Part shown: piece after piece, positions 1-5,382 of the stretch
Layout of the letters: the number at the start of each line of letters is the position of its first letter
How positions within the stretch are numbered: the first letter of the stretch is position 1
From: JAUVXJ01 sp034430275
Lineage (GTDB): Bacteria > Chloroflexota > Anaerolineae > UBA7937 > B3-Chlor
Assembly (NCBI GenBank): GCA_034430275.1
Contig: DAOUEW010000229.1
Coordinates: forward strand, 1-8,218
Length of the DNA: 8,218 bases
Reading direction: 5' to 3'
Notes under the pieces: generated by a model
What the model saw: only the letters and a program-made list of their open reading frames with translations
Database searches by the model: none
What the model was told of the DNA's origin: nothing
Made by a program: the position numbers and the translations under genes

Positions 1-622
1 GGATCACTCGTCGCAACTCTTCGTCGGCGCTGGTGGGCTCCGAACCGGGTCGCGTGGACTCACCACCGACATCTATGATATCTGCTCCCTCCTCGATCAT
101 TCTCTGAGCCTGGTCCAGCGCCTTTTCCACGTCGTGCCCTAGACCATCTCCAGAGAACGAGTCGGGGGTGACATTCACCACTCCCATGATGTACGTTCTG
201 CTGCCCCACTCGAACGACCGCTTGCCGATCTCCATGGGCGAGACCTCGTCTCTGGCGTACCAGGCCAGAGCCTGTTCCATGTCAGAGGCCATGGCCACGA
301 GGCTCTTGAAGGGCTGCAAACGGAGCTTCCTGATGAGGCCCACGAAGTGGCGCAGAGTCCCCAGTAGCAAGACGTCGCTAGTGGACTCTTTGGTGGAATA
401 GACGTCCCTGGAGGTCACTGCCTCGCCCCCGCGAGCCAACATCTCCTGCTTGACGATATTCGCCGCAGCGAAGTTGAGGTTCTCGAGCTTGACCGCGCGG
501 AAGCAGGCCTTGGGGGCCATGATCTTGATGCCCGGAGGAGAGGCCCCGATCTTTTGCATCTCCTCCTCTATCCTGGCCTGGGGATCGAGACTCAGAACCC
601 GGACATTGAACCGCTTGGTCAA
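1..622 (-). CDS. folP: Dihydropteroate synthase with extra N-terminal domain (partial, C-terminus outside window)
   Basis: Folate biosynthesis enzyme that condenses p-aminobenzoate with the pterin pyrophosphate to give 7,8-dihydropteroate in the cytoplasm. The first 207 residues are visible and the reading frame runs off the left edge. Residues about 140-207 start the DHPS TIM barrel: MGVVNVTPDSFSGDG (146-160) is the pterin-binding first strand and loop, and DVGGESTRPGS (184-194) is the second signature. Residues 1 to about 135 form an extra domain not present in the classical enzyme of about 280 aa; longer DHPS proteins of this kind are known in several deep-branching bacteria. The start is TTG at 622-620, 9 nt after a perfect AGGAGG (637-632) lying in the last codons of folE. 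The nearby ATG (606-604) is out of frame. It is the third gene of the MBL-folE-folP operon. Identity is firm; the role of the N-terminal domain is unknown. Confidence 0.93.
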   Translation of the reverse strand, partial: MTKRFNVRVLSLDPQARIEEEMQKIGASPPGIKIMAPKACFRAVKLENLNFAAANIVKQEMLARGGEAVTSRDVYSTKESTSDVLLLGTLRHFVGLIRKLRLQPFKSLVAMASDMEQALAWYARDEVSPMEIGKRSFEWGSRTYIMGVVNVTPDSFSGDGLGHDVEKALDQAQRMIEEGADIIDVGGESTRPGSEPTSADEELRRVI

Positions 623-628
623 GCCAGC

Positions 629-1207
629 CTACCTCCTGCGAGGATCTGCCATGTCCAGGATGGAGAAGAACTCGGCTCTCGTTACAGGGTACGTGCGGAA
701 GATGCCCCTACTGGCCGAGGTGACTAGACGACTGCCTGGCTTTCTTACGCCTCTCATGGTCATACACAAGTGCTCTGCCTCAATGACCACCCCTACTCCT
801 CGAGGTTCCAGCGCTTCCATGATCGTGTCCGCTATCTGTCCGGTCAGCCGCTCCTGGAGTTGAGGCCTCCGCGCCAGGATCTCCACCACACGGGCAAGCT
901 TGCTGATCCCCACTAGGCGTCCCCTGGGGATGTACCCCACGTGGGCCAGCCCATGAAAGGGGAGGAAGTGGTGCTCGCACATGGAGTAGAACGGGATGTC
1001 CTTCAGCACCACCATTTCCTCGTGCTTCTCGTCCTCGAAGCCCACAGCCAGGATCTCCTTCGGATCCTGGCCGAGGCCGTTGAAGACCTCCGCGTACATC
1101 TGTGCGATGCGGGCGGGCGTGTCCACCAACCCCTCCCGAGTGGCATCTTCGCCGATGGCCGAGATGATCTCCCGTATAGCCTTACTGATCGCCTCTTGAT
1201 CGATCAA
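629..1207 (-). CDS. folE: GTP cyclohydrolase I
   Basis: Converts GTP to 7,8-dihydroneopterin triphosphate plus formate, the first step of tetrahydrofolate synthesis; members of the family are cytoplasmic homodecamers. The 192-aa length fits type I enzymes. Visible motifs are EGLVDTPxR (25-33), the zinc site residues Cys77 and His80 in SMCEHH (75-80), GLAHVGYIP (86-94), and Cys148 followed by MRGVRKPGS (151-159), which contribute zinc and GTP binding. With all three zinc ligands present it is a zinc-dependent FolE rather than FolE2. The start is TTG at 1207-1205, preceded at 8 nt by GGAGGG (1221-1216), 15 nt after the stop of the upstream MBL-fold gene. The protein ends in three Arg-rich codons that double as the SD of folP. 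Its TAG is in the same frame as folP, two codons before the folP TTG. Confidence 0.97.
   Translation of the reverse strand: MIDQEAISKAIREIISAIGEDATREGLVDTPARIAQMYAEVFNGLGQDPKEILAVGFEDEKHEEMVVLKDIPFYSMCEHHFLPFHGLAHVGYIPRGRLVGISKLARVVEILARRPQLQERLTGQIADTIMEALEPRGVGVVIEAEHLCMTMRGVRKPGSRLVTSASRGIFRTYPVTRAEFFSILDMADPRRR
632..637 (-). promoter_or_regulatory. folP Shine-Dalgarno site inside the folE 3' end
   Basis: A perfect AGGAGG lies in the last two Arg codons of folE, next to its TAG stop. It sits 9 nt before the TTG chosen for folP and decides that start. The arrangement implies translational coupling of folE and folP. Confidence 0.75.
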
Positions 1208-1222
1208 CGCTGCCGCCCTCCA

Positions 1223-1879
1223 TCAAGAACTCACCGCTTGGGCTGCACAGTCCATGACTACAACCTGAGTCTCGGATGGTAGCCCACTCTTTGATACATT
1301 CAGCCGGTCCAATGGAGCGACGTCCTTGACGCCCATTTCTTTCAAGAATGGATCCACGGGCTGAAGTTTCAGCCCGCGCAGGTGTTCTGTCCCATAGTGC
1401 ATCGGAATCACAATTCTGGGTTCCAGCAGACTGATCACCTCTGACGCCTTGGCCGCCCCGAGGGTGGAGCTCCCTCCCACCGGGATGAGCAGGACGTCCA
1501 CCTCGCTCAGTTCCTCCACCTGCGACTGCGTGGGCACGCGTCGCATATCTCCCAGGTGGCAAACGGTGATACCCTCCATGTCGAAGACGTACACCGTGTT
1601 GCGTATTCCAGACTGCGTACGGGTATCTTCGTAGTGGGTAGGAATACCGATTACGAAAATCCCTTTGATCTCATACTCCCCCGGCCCGCTGATGACCCTC
1701 GGCTGTCCCTTTACCGCCTTCAAGTTGGCATGATCGGGATGATCGTGACTCACCGTTACGATGTCGGCCCGGAGCCGTGGGAGACCATACCCGATCTGAC
1801 CGCTGAACGGGTCTGTGACCACTGTCCCAGCTCTGCCTCGCAGTCTGAAGCACGAATGACCATACCAGGTAATCTGCAT
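1223..1879 (-). CDS. MBL-fold metal-dependent hydrolase (UlaG-like)
   Basis: A 218-aa stand-alone metallo-beta-lactamase-fold protein, substrate unknown. It begins with the family-typical MQITWYGHSCFRL, then VVTDPFSGQIG (20-30), the metal-binding HxHxDH as SHDHPDH (44-50), GPGEYE (65-70), HYED (82-85), CHLGD (107-111) with a probable bridging Asp111, and a late His in MHYGT (160-164). This pattern fits the small cytosolic Zn- or Mn-dependent hydrolase group related to ascorbate-6-phosphate lactonase UlaG, not a secreted beta-lactamase; no signal peptide is present. The start is ATG at 1879-1877, with GGAGGA (1890-1885) 5 nt upstream. The frame stays open up to 2128, but those 83 extra residues have no family resemblance and cover the promoter, so the short start is preferred. 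It is the first gene of an operon with folE and folP; a link to folate metabolism is only suggested by position. Confidence 0.88.
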   Translation of the reverse strand: MQITWYGHSCFRLRGRAGTVVTDPFSGQIGYGLPRLRADIVTVSHDHPDHANLKAVKGQPRVISGPGEYEIKGIFVIGIPTHYEDTRTQSGIRNTVYVFDMEGITVCHLGDMRRVPTQSQVEELSEVDVLLIPVGGSSTLGAAKASEVISLLEPRIVIPMHYGTEHLRGLKLQPVDPFLKEMGVKDVAPLDRLNVSKSGLPSETQVVVMDCAAQAVSS

Positions 1880-1892
1880 CGTCGTCCTCCGG

Positions 1893-1910
1893 CGACAGCG
1901 CTGGCTGTCG
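1893..1910 (-). repeat. Perfect 7-bp inverted repeat in the MBL-folE-folP leader
   Basis: The arms CGACAGC (1893-1899) and GCTGTCG (1904-1910) are exact reverse complements around a 4-nt centre. They lie between the putative -10 element and the SD of the MBL-fold gene. The repeat could be an operator or a 5'-UTR hairpin. No U-run follows, so it is not an intrinsic terminator. Confidence 0.5.
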
Positions 1911-1927
1911 TTGAGCGCTACCGCTCC

Positions 1928-1957
1928 ATTATAGGTCAAGCCATCGGGAAATGGAAA
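1928..1957 (-). promoter_or_regulatory. Candidate sigma70-type promoter of the MBL-folE-folP operon
   Basis: A perfect TATAAT lies at 1933-1928 on the minus strand, 18 bp downstream of TTTCCA (1957-1952), a 4/6 match to the -35 consensus. A TTGACC hexamer abuts the -10 directly but is too close to act as its -35. The start point would be near 1921, giving a 5' UTR of about 42 nt that contains the inverted repeat and the SD. Confidence 0.45.
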
Positions 1958-2059
1958 GACAACATTGTGAATGTGTGCCGGGGGCGTGTTCGACGGACGC
2001 TCGGCTTCTGTTCGGTGTCTGGGTTGCCATCCGCACGGCGGCGCCAAGAGTCCGGTGTT

Positions 2060-2087
2060 TTGCTTATCCCAGGAGTTGTGATAGTAT
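2060..2087 (+). promoter_or_regulatory. Candidate promoter for the lgt-like gene
   Basis: TTGCTT (2060-2065) and an extended -10 element TGATAGTAT (2079-2087, TGn plus TAGTAT) are spaced by 16 bp. Transcription would start near 2094 and leave a leader of about 140 nt with two small inverted repeats. The -35 match is weak, so this is tentative. Confidence 0.3.
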
Positions 2088-2235
2088 TGCTCACTCGGGA
2101 GACCCGAGCGTGCACGCTTCCGAGCCAAGGACGCTCAGTTAGAGATGGAGTGCTAGTCTATCTCTGGAGTAGTCTGCCCCTGAAGATTGCAGCACCCCGC
2201 CAGCGTCGAGCATCCAGAGAGAAGAAAGGAGACCA

Positions 2236-3027
2236 ATGGGGCCAGCCGTACTACATCTGGGCCGCCTCTCCATATCCTCCTACGCAGCCCTGGTAGGCCT
2301 AGGACTCATCCTGGCCCTGGCGATCACCTACCTGGAGGCCAGGTGGAGAGGCAGCGACGTTGTGAGGAGTATGGATGCGGCTCTCTGGGCGCTGGTGGCG
2401 GGGATCATCGGGGGTCGTGCGGCCTACGTGGCTATCTATTGGCCCTACTTCTCATCCCACACCAGAGAGATCCTCTCCTTGTCGCAGGGTGGTTTGGCCT
2501 TCCAGGGAGCCTTCGTAGCGGGCGTAGTGGGCCTCTTGATCTACAGTCTGTGGACGGGCACGGCCTTCTGGGGACTCGCCGACACGGTGGCCCCGGGCTT
2601 GGCGCTCGGGCAAGCCGTGGGCTGGATAGGTTGCCTCTGCACCGGCTGCGGGTACGGTCTGGTGACGAGAGGCGTGTTGGCCTACGACCTCAGAGACATC
2701 TATGGGATTCTGGCCTATCGCTATCCCACCCAGATCCTGATCAGCCTGCTCAACCTGGCAATCTTCGTCTTGATCTTCGCTCTAGCCAGAATGCCAATCC
2801 ATCGCCGCCCCACGCCAGGGCTGACGGCTGCTCTCTATCTGGCGCTCAACTCAGCGGGTCTCTTCTTTCTGGAGTTCCTCCGCGCTGACGAGACGCTGTA
2901 CTTCGGCACACTGCGCTGGAGCCAGGCCGTCGAGGCTCTGGAGTGCGCGGTGGCCCTCCTGACCCTGGCCATTCTATGGACCAGGCGCAAGAGGGCCGCC
3001 ACCTCCCAGCACTCCAGCTCCTCGTAG
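2236..3027 (+). CDS. Divergent Lgt-family (prolipoprotein diacylglyceryl transferase-like) membrane protein
   Basis: A 263-aa polytopic membrane protein with about seven hydrophobic segments. It follows the Lgt layout: ISSYAALVGLGL (12-23), GGRAAYV (59-65), GGLAFQGAFVAG (85-96), GQAVGWIGCLCTGCGYG (125-141), RYPTQ (162-166) and LEFLRADE (212-219). Canonical Lgt moves diacylglycerol from phosphatidylglycerol to the lipobox Cys of prelipoproteins in the cytoplasmic membrane. Two positions important in E. coli Lgt are changed here: the His of the GGxxFHGG segment (His103) is Gln90, and the Arg of GRIG (Arg143) is Trp130. The Arg of the late EFLR segment is kept. It may be a paralogue with another function or a weakened enzyme. 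The start is ATG at 2236 with AAAGGAG (2225-2231) 4 nt upstream. The Ser-rich tail ends in a hairpin shared with convergent rplL. Family confident, activity uncertain. Confidence 0.8.
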   Translation: MGPAVLHLGRLSISSYAALVGLGLILALAITYLEARWRGSDVVRSMDAALWALVAGIIGGRAAYVAIYWPYFSSHTREILSLSQGGLAFQGAFVAGVVGLLIYSLWTGTAFWGLADTVAPGLALGQAVGWIGCLCTGCGYGLVTRGVLAYDLRDIYGILAYRYPTQILISLLNLAIFVLIFALARMPIHRRPTPGLTAALYLALNSAGLFFLEFLRADETLYFGTLRWSQAVEALECAVALLTLAILWTRRKRAATSQHSSSS

Positions 3028-3045
3028 GAGCGCTGCAGCGCCTAC
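3024..3045 (+). terminator. Hairpin at the convergent lgt-like/rplL junction (possible bidirectional terminator)
   Basis: GTAGG (3024-3028) pairs with CCTAC (3041-3045) and CGC (3031-3033) with GCG (3038-3040), with a 2-nt AG bulge and loop TGCA. The structure takes in both stop codons: lgt TAG (3025-3027) and the complement of the rplL TAG (3042-3044). No convincing T-run follows on either strand, so the terminator role is tentative. Confidence 0.4.
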
Positions 3046-3503
3046 TGTATCTCGACGACGCCCCCGGCACTCTCGATCTTGGCCTTCGCCTGCTCTGCCT
3101 CTTCCTTGCTCACACCCTGCCTGACAGGGCTCGGCACGCCTTCCACGAGTTCCTTGGACTCGCGGAGTCCCAGATCGGTCAGCTCGCGCACGGCTTTGAT
3201 CACCTGGATCTTCTGGGCGCCGAAATCCTTGAGGATGACATCGAACTCGGTCTTCTCTTCCTCTTCGGCGGCAGCAGCAGCGCCGGGCGCCGCCGCCACA
3301 GCACCCATAGCCACCATGGGCGCCGCCGCGGTTACACCGAACTTCTCCTCGATGGCCTTGACCAACTCCGACAACTCCAGGACCGTCATCGAACTCAAGG
3401 CATCGATGATCTCATCGATGGACAACCCCGTCTTCTTGGTCTCCGCCTTCTTCGTCGTCTTCTTGGCTTCTTTCTTCTCTTTCTTTTCCTTCGCTTCCGC
3501 CAT
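3042..3503 (-). CDS. rplL: Ribosomal protein bL12 (L7/L12) with Lys-rich N-terminal extension
   Basis: Stalk protein of the 50S subunit; dimers bind the C-terminal helix of L10 and recruit translational GTPases. At 153 aa it is longer than the usual 120-130. Residues 1-26 are a charged Lys/Glu/Ala/Thr extension. Residues 27-58 (LSIDEIIDALSSMTVLELSE and onward) are the dimerisation domain. Residues 59-85 are an Ala/Gly/Glu hinge, and 86-153 the globular factor-binding domain with VIKAVRELTDLGLRESKELV (101-120). The start ATG at 3503-3501 has AAAGGAG 6 nt upstream, which supports translation of the extension. It lies 43 nt downstream of rplJ, closes the transcription unit, and ends in the hairpin with lgt. 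Confidence 0.97.
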   Translation of the reverse strand: MAEAKEKKEKKEAKKTTKKAETKKTGLSIDEIIDALSSMTVLELSELVKAIEEKFGVTAAAPMVAMGAVAAAPGAAAAAEEEEKTEFDVILKDFGAQKIQVIKAVRELTDLGLRESKELVEGVPSPVRQGVSKEEAEQAKAKIESAGGVVEIQ

Positions 3504-3546
3504 GACTATCTCCTTTCCGTTTGGGACAGAATAGCTTCAACTTTGT

Positions 3547-4080
3547 CTATGCTTCAGTCTCGCCCATCTGCTCTACACGCGCCTGCAATACGTAGGCGAG
3601 GTCCTGTAGTGGCGCATTCAACACATTCACCAGCCCATGTAGCGGTCCCGATATTCCGGCCAGGACCTGGGCGAGGAGAACCTCTCTGGACGGCAACGAA
3701 GCCAGGTCGGAGATCTGAGCCGCGTCCAGCAGCCCTTCTCCCAGCAAACCTCCCCTTATGGACAGGAGCTTGCCCTCCTTGCTGAAGTCAGCCAGCACCT
3801 TGGCTGGCCCAGTGACTTCGTCGTAGCAGAATCCGATTGCCGTCGGCCCGTCGAACAGCGACGGTTCCCAGCGTAGCCCAGCTTGCTCCATGGCCAGCCT
3901 TACCAGATTGTTCTTCACCACGTGGAAGCCGGTTTCCTCTTCGCGCAGCCTGTTCCGCAGCTCACCCAACTCAGCGGTGTTCAGCCCCCTGTAGTCGGTC
4001 ATGATCAGGGCCTGGCTGCGCGACAGCTTATCGGCCAGATCCTCAACTATTCGTTCCTTCTTCTCCCGAGATATCGCCAT
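3547..4080 (-). CDS. rplJ: Ribosomal protein uL10
   Basis: Forms the base of the L7/L12 stalk on 23S rRNA; in known bacteria the L10-L12 complex represses its own mRNA through a leader structure. The 177-aa length is normal. The N-terminus (MAISREKKERIVEDLADKL) and the segments TDYRGLNTAELGELRNRLR (28-46), VVKNNLVRLA (54-63) and GPTAIGF (78-84) are typical, as is the C-terminal helix that binds L12 dimers. The start ATG at 4080-4078 follows a near-perfect SD, TAGGAGGTGA (4096-4087), whose first three bases are the stop codon of the dCMP deaminase gene. There is thus no room for the usual L10 leader directly upstream; a leader-like element lies two genes earlier, at about 5380-5435. Confidence 0.97.
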   Translation of the reverse strand: MAISREKKERIVEDLADKLSRSQALIMTDYRGLNTAELGELRNRLREEETGFHVVKNNLVRLAMEQAGLRWEPSLFDGPTAIGFCYDEVTGPAKVLADFSKEGKLLSIRGGLLGEGLLDAAQISDLASLPSREVLLAQVLAGISGPLHGLVNVLNAPLQDLAYVLQARVEQMGETEA

Positions 4081-4086
4081 GTATTC

Positions 4087-4096
4087 TCACCTCCTA
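4087..4096 (-). promoter_or_regulatory. Very strong rplJ SD overlapping the dCMP deaminase stop codon
   Basis: TAGGAGGTGA is complementary to almost the whole anti-SD at the 16S rRNA 3' end and starts with the TAG of the deaminase gene. Ribosomes ending the deaminase would sit on this site, so translation of rplJ is probably both coupled and efficient. Confidence 0.8.
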
Positions 4097-4570
4097 GCCG
4101 TTTGGCCCCAGCTCAGACATGGGACCGTCCCATTTCACACAGGCTACCCCACCTTCGTCCAGAATCGTCTGTGTCAGGTCATCCGGGTAATCCGCCATGA
4201 AGTGCACCTCCGTGATTCCCGCATTCACTATCATGCGAGCGCAGAGTGAACAAGGTTTGTAGGTGCAATACAGCGTGCTGCCCACCAAGCGAATGCCCTC
4301 ACGGGCCGCTTGCACGATGGCGTTCTGCTCGGCGTGCAGCCCATAACAGTACTCCTGTCGGGTCCCCGACGCGATGCCTTCCTTCGCCCTTATACAACCA
4401 CCCCTATCTGCACAATGCCTCATACCTCTCGGTGGACCGTTGTACCCGGTAGACAGTATCTGCCTGTCCTCGTTCACTATCACCGCGCCTATCTGGTGCC
4501 TGAGGCAAACAGAGCGGGACGCTACGACCTGGGCAATGTGCATGAAGTACTCATCCCAGCTCGGTCTCAT
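4094..4570 (-). CDS. dCMP deaminase (ComEB family)
   Basis: Zn-dependent deaminase converting dCMP to dUMP, the substrate of thymidylate synthase. The 158-aa length fits the family. Seen motifs: RPSWDEYFMHIAQVVASRS (2-20), the HxE motif HAEQ (79-82) with zinc ligand His79 and proton-shuttle Glu81, and PCSLC (106-110) with zinc ligands Cys107 and Cys110. TGYNGPPRGM (41-50) is the loop found in deoxycytidylate deaminases, and further Cys/His residues at 52-75 resemble the second structural zinc site of phage T4-type enzymes. ATG at 4570-4568 overlaps the stop of the upstream thymidylate synthase-like gene as ATGA, and its own stop is within the rplJ SD. The order TS-deaminase makes a two-step dCMP to dTMP module. 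comEB is a possible symbol from Bacillus, but the competence role does not follow. Confidence 0.93.
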   Translation of the reverse strand: MRPSWDEYFMHIAQVVASRSVCLRHQIGAVIVNEDRQILSTGYNGPPRGMRHCADRGGCIRAKEGIASGTRQEYCYGLHAEQNAIVQAAREGIRLVGSTLYCTYKPCSLCARMIVNAGITEVHFMADYPDDLTQTILDEGGVACVKWDGPMSELGPNG

Positions 4571-5271
4571 GGCCTCGCACCCTTGCCACCAATGTCGAGG
4601 CCACTCTCCTCGCCGCTGTCACGCCAGAGTCGGCACTTGGCCCACTCCCAGCTATGCTGCCAGAGATGCAGCCCCTTGCTCAAGGCTACAATCTCCCCAT
4701 CTCCCACCTCTAGGGCCGAGGCCAGTTCCTCCTTGAGGAGTTGCGTGGCCGCCATGTTCGCCGGGAATCCACCCCACAGGTCCCAGGAGCGATAGTAGAC
4801 CACGAAGTGCAGCCTGCTATCCAGAACTCGCGTGTCGATCAGCCTGAGGCAAGGTGGGTGCTCCAGGTGGATGCTAGAGGCATCACCTATGGTGATACAC
4901 CCCTGATTGGTGTCGGGTCCATTCTTGTACTTCTCCAGCAGAGGCAGCAACTGCGCGTGCACGTAGCTCCCATAGGTGTACTCTTCAGTAGGCTGCTTAT
5001 CAGCGCCCACGAAATAGGCATGGAAGTACTCCTCCACGTATTCCATAGTCGTGGGTGGAGGTACCCCGACCCCCGGCGGCATCTGCGGCACCAGGGGCCG
5101 CTGACCCGGGTTGCTGACTTTCAGGACCACGAAGTCCAGTTCTTTCCTTTTCTGGCCGACGAAGCTCCCCTGATCAACGGTGTACTCCCGTCCCTCGTCC
5201 AACACCTTGCCCAGCAGAGTGAACCAGGCATCGGAGAGATCGAAGGCCTCAACATTGGTGACTCTCAACAC
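4567..5271 (-). CDS. Divergent thymidylate synthase (ThyA superfamily)
   Basis: Probable dUMP methylase using 5,10-methylenetetrahydrofolate. Numbered from GTG 5271 (234 aa): EEYFHAYFVG (80-89) occupies the folate-site region and HPPCLRL (138-144) carries the likely nucleophile Cys141. VVYYRSWDLWGGFPANMA (157-174) matches the YQRSxDxxLGxPxN signature with Arg161, Asp164 and Asn172. GLHLWQHSWEW (201-211) matches the HxYxNH region, with Trp204 where Tyr is usual. Its compact size recalls archaeal-type TS. The frame is open upstream to GTG 5349 (260 aa), but that extension would translate through an intrinsic terminator hairpin (5343-5318) and its T-run. I therefore prefer GTG 5271 or TTG 5268, where the family core begins; SD sites are weak for all options. 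Its stop overlaps the dCMP deaminase ATG (ATGA). Superfamily likely, activity untested. Confidence 0.8.
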   Translation of the reverse strand: MLRVTNVEAFDLSDAWFTLLGKVLDEGREYTVDQGSFVGQKRKELDFVVLKVSNPGQRPLVPQMPPGVGVPPPTTMEYVEEYFHAYFVGADKQPTEEYTYGSYVHAQLLPLLEKYKNGPDTNQGCITIGDASSIHLEHPPCLRLIDTRVLDSRLHFVVYYRSWDLWGGFPANMAATQLLKEELASALEVGDGEIVALSKGLHLWQHSWEWAKCRLWRDSGEESGLDIGGKGARP

Positions 5272-5312
5272 TTGCCCCCGCCGACATCCTTCCCAGTCGA
5301 CACCGTAACACC

Positions 5313-5343
5313 AAAAAGACCTCCGTGCCCACGCACGAAGGTC
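5313..5343 (-). terminator. Intrinsic terminator/attenuator upstream of the TS-deaminase-rplJ-rplL genes
   Basis: On the minus strand GACCTTCGTGC (5343-5333) and GCACGGAGGTC (5328-5318) form an 11-bp stem with one G-U pair and a GTGG loop, followed at once by TTTTT (5317-5313). This is a textbook Rho-independent terminator. It lies about 125 nt past the rplA stop and just after an L10-leader-like element, so it could end the secE-nusG-rplK-rplA unit and act as the attenuator for the downstream genes. Confidence 0.88.
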
Positions 5344-5348
5344 CTCCA

Positions 5349-5382
5349 CCCAGCCCCGCCTCGAAGCTGGGAAACAGAAACC
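5349..5382 (-). promoter_or_regulatory. Candidate antiterminator stem
   Basis: CCCAGC (5371-5366) is the exact reverse complement of GCTGGG (5354-5349). GGTTT (5382-5378) can add G-C, A-U and G-U pairs with the AGGACC that continues to 5342 and includes the start of the terminator 5' arm. The extended pairing would compete with the terminator. Found by hand folding only. Confidence 0.4.

Larger units (their letters stand above)
1880..2235. other. Divergent intergenic region between MBL-fold gene and lgt-like gene
   Basis: These 356 bp separate the divergent MBL-folE-folP operon and the lgt-like gene. I see no supportable gene here. The long open frames on both strands are extensions or antisense shadows without family resemblance. 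The region holds the candidate promoters listed separately, a perfect 12-bp palindrome AGCGTGCACGCT (2107-2118), and a 6-bp inverted repeat AGAGAT/ATCTCT (2141-2146 and 2160-2165) in the presumed lgt leader. The palindromes may be operators, but nothing confirms this. Confidence 0.5.

Noticed and set aside
1880..2128. 83-residue N-terminal extension of the MBL-fold protein (ATG at 2128)
   Set aside because: It lacks any family resemblance, covers the likely promoter and inverted repeat, and the internal ATG at 1879 has a good SD and the typical MQITWYGHS start.
1556..2296. 246-aa plus-strand open frame antisense to the MBL-fold gene
   Set aside because: Shadow of the real minus-strand gene plus the intergenic region; no recognisable domain and no good SD.
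2943..3785. 280-aa plus-strand open frame antisense to rplL and rplJ
   Set aside because: The Leu-rich runs are complements of Lys/Glu codons of L7/L12; not a gene.
5272..5349. 26-residue N-terminal extension of the thymidylate synthase-like protein (GTG at 5349)
   Set aside because: It would encode through a perfect intrinsic terminator and T-run, and the family core starts later. It is not fully excluded because SD sites are weak for all candidate starts.
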